From the NCBI RefSeq assembly GCF_036850765.1, contig NC_089493.1, forward strand, positions 168,442,140 through 168,506,139: 64,000 bases of DNA. The letters run 5' to 3'. A program made the translations under genes and the position numbers. Below the pieces are notes generated by a model, which did no database searches, was not told the origin of the DNA, and saw nothing but the letters and a program-made list of their open reading frames with translations. Below, piece by piece: positions 59,352 to 64,000 of the stretch. Source of the DNA: Saccopteryx bilineata (taxonomy: Eukaryota > Chordata > Mammalia > Chiroptera > Emballonuridae). Position 1 is the stretch's first letter; the number at the start of each line of letters is the position of its first letter.

Positions 59352-60190
59352 GTATAAAAAAACAGAAAACCTGACTTTAACTGGCTTAAGAAAAAAGGGT
59401 ATTTATTGGCTCACATGATTAAAAAGTCATGCGAGTCTGACCAGCTGGTAGTGCAATAGAGTGTTGGCCTGGGACTCTGAGGACCCAGGTTCAAAACCCC
59501 GTGGCTGCCAGCTTGAGCATGGACTCATCTGGCTTGAATGCGTGCTTACCAGTTTGAGCCTGTGGGGTCACCAGCTTGAGTGTAGGATCATAGACATGAC
59601 CCCATGGTTGCTGGGCTTGAGCTCAAAGGTCGCTGGCCTGAAGCCAAGGTTGCTGGCTTCAGCAAGGGATCACTGGCCCGGCTGAAGCCCCCCAGTCAAG
59701 GCACATATGAGAAAGCAATCAATGAATAACTAAAGTGCTGCAACTATGAGTTGATGCTTCTCATCTCTCCCTTCCTGTCTGTCCCTTTCTGTCCCTCTCT
59801 GTTCTAGTCTCTCTCTCACCAAAAAAAAAACAAACAACCCAAAAAACAAAAAAACAAAACAAAACAACATGTGAGATACAAGGCATCAGACCACATTATC
59901 AGACCCACTTTTTCTGCTTCTCTCATCTCTGGCTTTATCTTTCATACTCATTCTCAGGCTCTGTATGTTGGCATTTAGAGCATTTTCAGAACCTTCCAGG
60001 TGCAGGCCCCAGATATCCTTTCCTCTATCTCCCAGAAAAGCATCAAGTTCACTCTGTCGACTGACTTAGGTCTTGGGCCATCCCTGAACCAGTCCTGGGG
60101 TCCAGAGACATGCTGCACTTTGATTGGTCTATCCTGAATCTCCTTCCCTGCCTGGAAGGGTGGAGCCTCACCTGAGCACTTGGAGTAGTT
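59352..60190 (+). repeat. Unclassified old interspersed repeat (third copy), split by a SINE
   Basis: It has 'cagaaaacctgactttaact', 'ggtatttattggctcacatg', then after the SINE 'actcattctcaggctctgta' and 'gctgcactttgattggtcta'. It matches the order seen at 47485-47860. Confidence 0.55.
59436..59867 (+). mobile_element. VES-like tRNA-derived SINE, long body
   Basis: The head 'gaccagctggtagtgcaata' is followed by several 'gccagcttgag' / 'gctggcttcag' units, 'aaggcacatatgagaaagca' and an A/C-rich tail. The flanking repeat catgYgag is present. Confidence 0.9.
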
Positions 60191-60308
60191 GTGAGAAAAG
60201 GGTAGCAGCCCAGCTGAAATGAGGTGCTGCGCAGAAAGAAAAGGGAATGGGAGCTGGGAGGCAAATCGCTGGTCTTCAGAATGAGGAAGCTGGAGTCTCC
60301 CTCTAATG

Positions 60309-60639
60309 CAGGGGTCCCCAAACTTTTTACACAGGGGGCCAGTTCACTGTCCCTCAGACCGTTGGAGGGCCAGACTATAAAAAAAACTATGAACAAATCC
60401 CTATGCACACTGCACATATCTTATTTTAAAGTAAAAAAACAAAATGAGAACAAATACAGTATTTAAAATAAAGAACAAGTAAATTTCAATCAACAAACTG
60501 ACCAGTATTTCAATGGGAACTATGCTCCTCTCACCGACCACCAATGAAAGAGGTGCCCCTTCCGGAAGTGTGGTGGGGGCCGGATAAATGGCCTCAGGGG
60601 GCCGCATGCGGCCCGAGGGCCGTAGTTTGGGGACCCCTG
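60309..60639 (-). mobile_element. Non-autonomous hAT element (331 bp), perfect target duplication
   Basis: It runs from 'caggggtccccaaacttttt' to 'gtagtttggggacccctg'. The 8-bp duplication ctctaatg is perfect (60301-60308, 60640-60647). It is the reverse complement of the 11044-11372 family member. Confidence 0.97.
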
Positions 60640-60902
60640 CTCTAATGCATTGAAAGTCTCCATTTCTGACTGCCTCGCCAGCGGGAATGTGGAGGTCTGC
60701 TGGTTTGTGAAGCAGATCATTATCCCCAAACTCTGCCTCTTTTTCTCACCTGTATGCAGCTCAGGAAGACTAGAAGAATTATCTATTTTAAAATAAGATA
60801 CACATTTGTTTAAAAATCGACAGAAGAAGAGACAAAAGACATGATTAGGAGCTGATATAATTATGGTGGCCTTAATTGCATTTCTGGGCTTAAGGCAATT
60901 AA

Positions 60903-60941
<39 letters not shown>
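60903..60941. repeat. (TATG)n microsatellite
   Basis: About nine TATG units. A minus-strand open frame of about 157 codons crosses it and the hAT next door; it is not a gene. Confidence 0.95.
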
Positions 60942-60942
<1 letters not shown>

Positions 60943-60989
60943 TAGAATCAAGTCAGATTTTAGAAAATATAAAAACCATTCTGACCCAA

Positions 60990-61520
60990 CCACTATTTTA
61001 ATTTCAGAGTATTTCCTTTCAGTTTTTGTTCATATGAATTTCTTATAAACTTTTAAATCTTGATTTTTTTTATTACCTGATAATCCAGGCATTTTTCCAT
61101 ATTGCTTGATATCCATCATTATCACGCAAAAGCAACATAATCCTTTAAAAATGTTTTTCTGCTGTTATAAAGAATAGTGTGAGTTAAACATTTTGGGGGT
61201 ATGTAACTTTTTTCCTGCCTTATCTTATTTCCTAAGGACAGATCGTGTGACGTTCAAAGGGTATAAACATTTTTATGACTCTTAATACCAATTGCCAAAT
61301 TGCTTTTCAAAACTGCTGCATTTATTTCTACCTCCTCTAGCAGATTATGAGAGGATCAGTTTCACTGCATTCTTGCCAGCAATAGACAGTTGGATTCGAA
61401 AACATTTTTCTAATTTAATAAATTAAAGAATAGGTGTCATTTTATTTTAATTTGGATTTCTTTGGTTAGTGGGGAGGCTGACTGCTTTGATGTACGCTTG
61501 TTTTTTAGCTGTATTTTCTG
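60990..61520 (-). mobile_element. Antisense L1 3' fragment reaching the exon acceptor
   Basis: The + strand reads 'aataccaattgccaaattgc', 'attctt-gccagcaatagaca', 'ggatttctttggttagtggg' and 'tttttagctgtattttc', the complement of an old L1. It ends about 35 bp before the acceptor of the exon at 61555. Confidence 0.65.
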
Positions 61521-61554
61521 CTCTGCTTCACACACTGTCTTTTCTTCGTTTTAG

Positions 61555-61642
61555 ACCCCAAAACGGCTTCTGAAACAGAAACAGATATCTGCGCAGAATG
61601 GGAGATCAAAACCATCACTAGTGCTTTGAAGACCTACCTAAG
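61555..61642 (+). CDS. ARHGAP26: ARHGAP26 (GRAF1) exon, RhoGAP domain middle
   Basis: This 88-nt exon has acceptor cttcgttttag ending at 61554 and donor gtaggg from 61643. Two bases complete the Asp codon; 28 codons follow (PKTASETETDICAEWEIKTI, then TSALKTYL), and the last two bases (AG) start an Arg codon finished by the next exon, which is not in the window. LKTYL(R) is the start of the conserved RhoGAP box in which Lys and Arg help position the GTPase. PKTASETETDICAEW separates GRAF1 from ARHGAP10 and ARHGAP42, whose loops here differ as I remember them. The exon is asymmetric (phase 1 in, phase 2 out), so skipping it would break the frame. The domain's later LPGPL-type segment was searched for downstream and not found. 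Confidence 0.97.
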
Positions 61643-62136
61643 GTAGGGACTTTCCATTTGCAGGGCAGCGTGCCAGCTTGTTATCAGGCAATCAGGAAGA
61701 AAGCAGCTTTATTTTCAGCCTCCAGAGAGCTGTTGGGTGGGTGTTTGAGATGTGGAAACAGCTTATGTGAGGGTGCAGTGAGCTCAGCTGGTCAATCCGA
61801 TTGTAAATCACCCGCAGTTGATGGGTTGCCATTGTGCAGTGGTACCATGAATGATTTAGGAAGCTTTGTTTTTTATGAGAGGCGGCTCTGACAATTAGCC
61901 TTTAATAGAACTTAAAATATGGAATTTCCTGAAATCCCTGAATGCTCTATTAAGAAAACAAGGAATCACATCCCCATTCTGTTGTGAATGCATGATTACA
62001 TTCCCTATGTAGTTTGATAGATTTATGCATTGCAGATTGAATATATTGCTGGCATTGAACCTTAAAACTCAGAACTTGATGAAACTCCTTTTTTGGATCC
62101 TTCTGCTTAGATCAGAAAATTTCACTTTGCTTAGGG

Positions 62137-62866
62137 TAGCCGTAGGGAAGCTTTTTGGCTGAGAGAGCCATGAACGCCACATATTTTAAAATGTGATTCC
62201 ATGAGAGCCATACAACGACCCATGTACATTACGCATTATCCAATAAAAATTTGGTGTTGTCCCGGAGGACAGCTGTGATTGGCTCCAGCCACCCGCAACC
62301 ATGAACATGAGCGGTAGGAAATGAATGGATTGTAATACAGGAGAATGTTTTATATTTTTAACGTTATTATTTTTTTATTATTATTATTATTTTTTTTTCT
62401 GAAGCTGGAAATGGGGAGAGACAGTCAGACAGACTCACGCATGCGCCCGACCGGGATCCACCCGGCACGCCCACCAGGGGCGATGCTCTGCCCACCAGGG
62501 GCAATGCTTTGCCCCTCCGGGGCGTCGCTCTGCTGCAACCAGAGCCACTCTAGTGCCTGGGGCAGAGGCCAAGGAGCCATCCCCAGCGCCCGGGCCATCT
62601 TTGCTCCAATGGAGCCTTGGCTGCGGGAGGGGAAGAGAGAGACAGAGAGGAAGGAGGGGATGGGGGGGGGAGAAGCAAATGGGTGCTTCTCCTATGTGCC
62701 CTGGCTGGGAATCGAACCCGGGTCCCCCGCACGCCAGGCCGACGCTCTACCGCTAAGCCAACCGGCCAGGGCCATATTTTTTTATTAAATATTTGTCTAC
62801 GAGCTGATGCAGCCATCAAAAGAGCCAGCCACATCTGGCCCATGAGCCATAGGTTCCCGACCCCTG
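62137..62866. mobile_element. hAT element with nested SINE
   Basis: The right end 'aggttcccgacccctg' and a degraded left end ('gtagggaagctttttggctg') are flanked by the perfect 8-mer gcttaggg (62129-62136, 62867-62874). Inner phrases 'agagccatgaacgccacat' and 'agagccagccacatctgg' are inverted relatives. Without the SINE it is about 340 bp. Confidence 0.8.
62385..62773 (-). mobile_element. Rhin-type SINE with duplicated core unit
   Basis: Poly(T) and 'ctgaagctggaaatggggag' begin the copy, and the head ends 'gccaaccggccagggcc'. The 'cccaccaggggc(g/a)atgct' unit occurs twice (about 62469-62489 and 62490-62511), the same change as in the 49864 copy. It is nested in the hAT element and therefore younger. 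Confidence 0.95.
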
Positions 62867-64000
62867 GCTTAGGGGAAGAGACTGTTTTCCTGTAATAGTG
62901 TATGTGGTGTGGCTGCTATCTGCCTACACCTCCCTCTGTTGTTACGGGAGCGGGTGATTGACTAGCTTCCCATATCTCAATTTCAGGCAGAAATAGAAAT
63001 TTATGCTGGACTTGAAGGGCAGGCATATTTATAGCCGTTCACTGTTGTTCTTACATGGGAAGGTGAGGGTCTAGCCTTAAGGAGGACAACAGTCATCATA
63101 GGATTGAGTAGCATTTGGACAGGTTTTGTGAAGATTCCTTTGGCTCAAAAGCAAAGGAGCAAAGCCACAGAAAATAAATTGGTAATGCTGGTTGTTTTTG
63201 GCTGTTGGGGAATTTATGGAAGGATCTTGAAGTCAGAGTAAGATGTAATGCAAGTGAAGAGCAACAGGTAAATTAGGAGATTCAATGAGAATAAAATAAA
63301 ATCTGAGCCTGTTGAGAAACTTATTATTTGGACTAGTAGAAAAACCATAAGTTTACAATTTAGCCTTTTCATTCAATTTCATACCCTTAATACTGCCATT
63401 GTAGTTTACACAAATCATATTGTAGAGGTTTGCATTTAGCACTTTTTGCACATTGATAGTGATTTGCTAATAAACAGTAAGTATATATAAAACATTTTCA
63501 AATATTGTAATAGCAAGTAAAATTAGATTGTTTCATGCCTAATGTTAGGGGTTCTAAAGCTTCGGCATTCTAGGGAAGAATTCGACAGTAAATTTGCCTC
63601 AGAAACACCTACTGAAAGTCTCTCATAGTATTCGCAGATGAACTGATGGTAATGATTAGGTGCTGGGAAAATGAGAGTTTAAGTACAGGTATGTGCAAAT
63701 GTTTAGCTAGTTGCCTGCTTCTCACACATATTTTAAAATGCTCTTGTTGATGGGTGAGTCACTGACTGAAAAGGAAATCTCTTGGTTTGTGCTAGACTTA
63801 GCATCAGTACTTTGTTAGTCGTGAATACAAAACAACTGTATACCTTCTCTTAAAAAGGAGAGAGAATGAAAATTTCAGGTAAAATCTGAAGACCTTTCAA
63901 AGGGGAAGCCAAGTTGGCCTAAGTTGAGTTGCTGTTGTTTGCCTGTGGTCTTTGTCTTACAGTGTGACACTTCTCCAGGCTGCTATGTAGACAGAATATG

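Larger units (their letters stand above)
44797..61554 (+). other. ARHGAP26: ARHGAP26 intron (about 16.8 kb)
   Basis: This is the most repeat-dense part of the window: L1 pieces in both orientations, about a dozen SINEs and hAT elements at 47387, 51322 and 60309. Stretches 44810-45830, 46860-47380, 47865-49500, 52350-54040, 57840-59330 and 60650-60900 hold no feature I can name. Confidence 0.9.
61643..64000 (+). other. ARHGAP26: ARHGAP26 intron (5' part)
   Basis: It starts at donor gtaggg and runs off the window. 61650-62125 is repeat-free by eye, 62137-62866 is a hAT with a nested SINE, and 62880-64000 holds nothing I can assign. Confidence 0.9.

Noticed and set aside
60520..60993. 157-codon minus-strand open frame
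   Set aside because: It runs through the hAT element and the (TATG)n repeat, whose period gives a TYIH-type peptide; not a gene.
1..64000. Endogenous retroviral genes or LTR pairs
   Set aside because: I looked for LTR-like direct repeats, primer-binding-site context and polymerase motifs and saw none; the reverse-transcriptase-like traces are all LINE relics.

Overview
This is a stretch of mammalian nuclear DNA, almost certainly bat. The main clue is a tRNA-derived SINE of about 370 bp, present in many copies. It has a tRNA-like head, a 'gcccctggtgggcgtgcc' core and a 'ttccagcttcagaaaaa' tail, and it looks like the Rhin-type SINEs of horseshoe bats and relatives. Shorter SINEs of the 'gacctgtggtggcgcagtggataaagc' type and VES-like SINEs accompany it. 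Numerous short hAT-type DNA transposons and old MIR, L2 and L1 relics fit the same picture. The bat family (Rhinolophidae versus another microbat family) is inference from remembered repeats.

The only protein-coding gene I can support is the middle of one large, intron-rich gene on the + strand: four exons at 16482-16518, 39454-39519, 44722-44796 and 61555-61642. All four have clean AG/GT splice sites and join in a single phase into 88 codons plus two bases. They encode the linker and N-terminal part of the RhoGAP domain of ARHGAP26 (GRAF1), including the arginine-finger motif GLYRIVG. Neither the upstream BAR/PH exons nor the downstream rest of the GAP domain was seen, so the window lies inside the gene and everything else is intron.

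Layout: 1-16481, end of an intron with an L1, SINEs, MIRs, an intact hAT miniature element and a remarkable 280-bp near-identical direct duplication (15407-16149). 16519-39453, large intron with L1, L2 and SINE relics and an inverted 90-bp duplication (25103-26442). 39520-44721, intron with an 850-bp hAT element carrying a transposase remnant, next to a hAT nested in a possible piggyBac-type element. 44797-61554, intron with many SINEs and a mosaic L1 (54050-56395) that holds two oppositely oriented SINEs. 61643-64000, intron with a hAT element carrying a nested SINE.

No bacterial-type operon, CRISPR array, rRNA, functional tRNA or intact viral gene was seen. Many long open frames here are passages through GC-rich SINE copies and not genes. 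The most unusual structures are the products of replication template switching and inverted duplication, not a new gene system.
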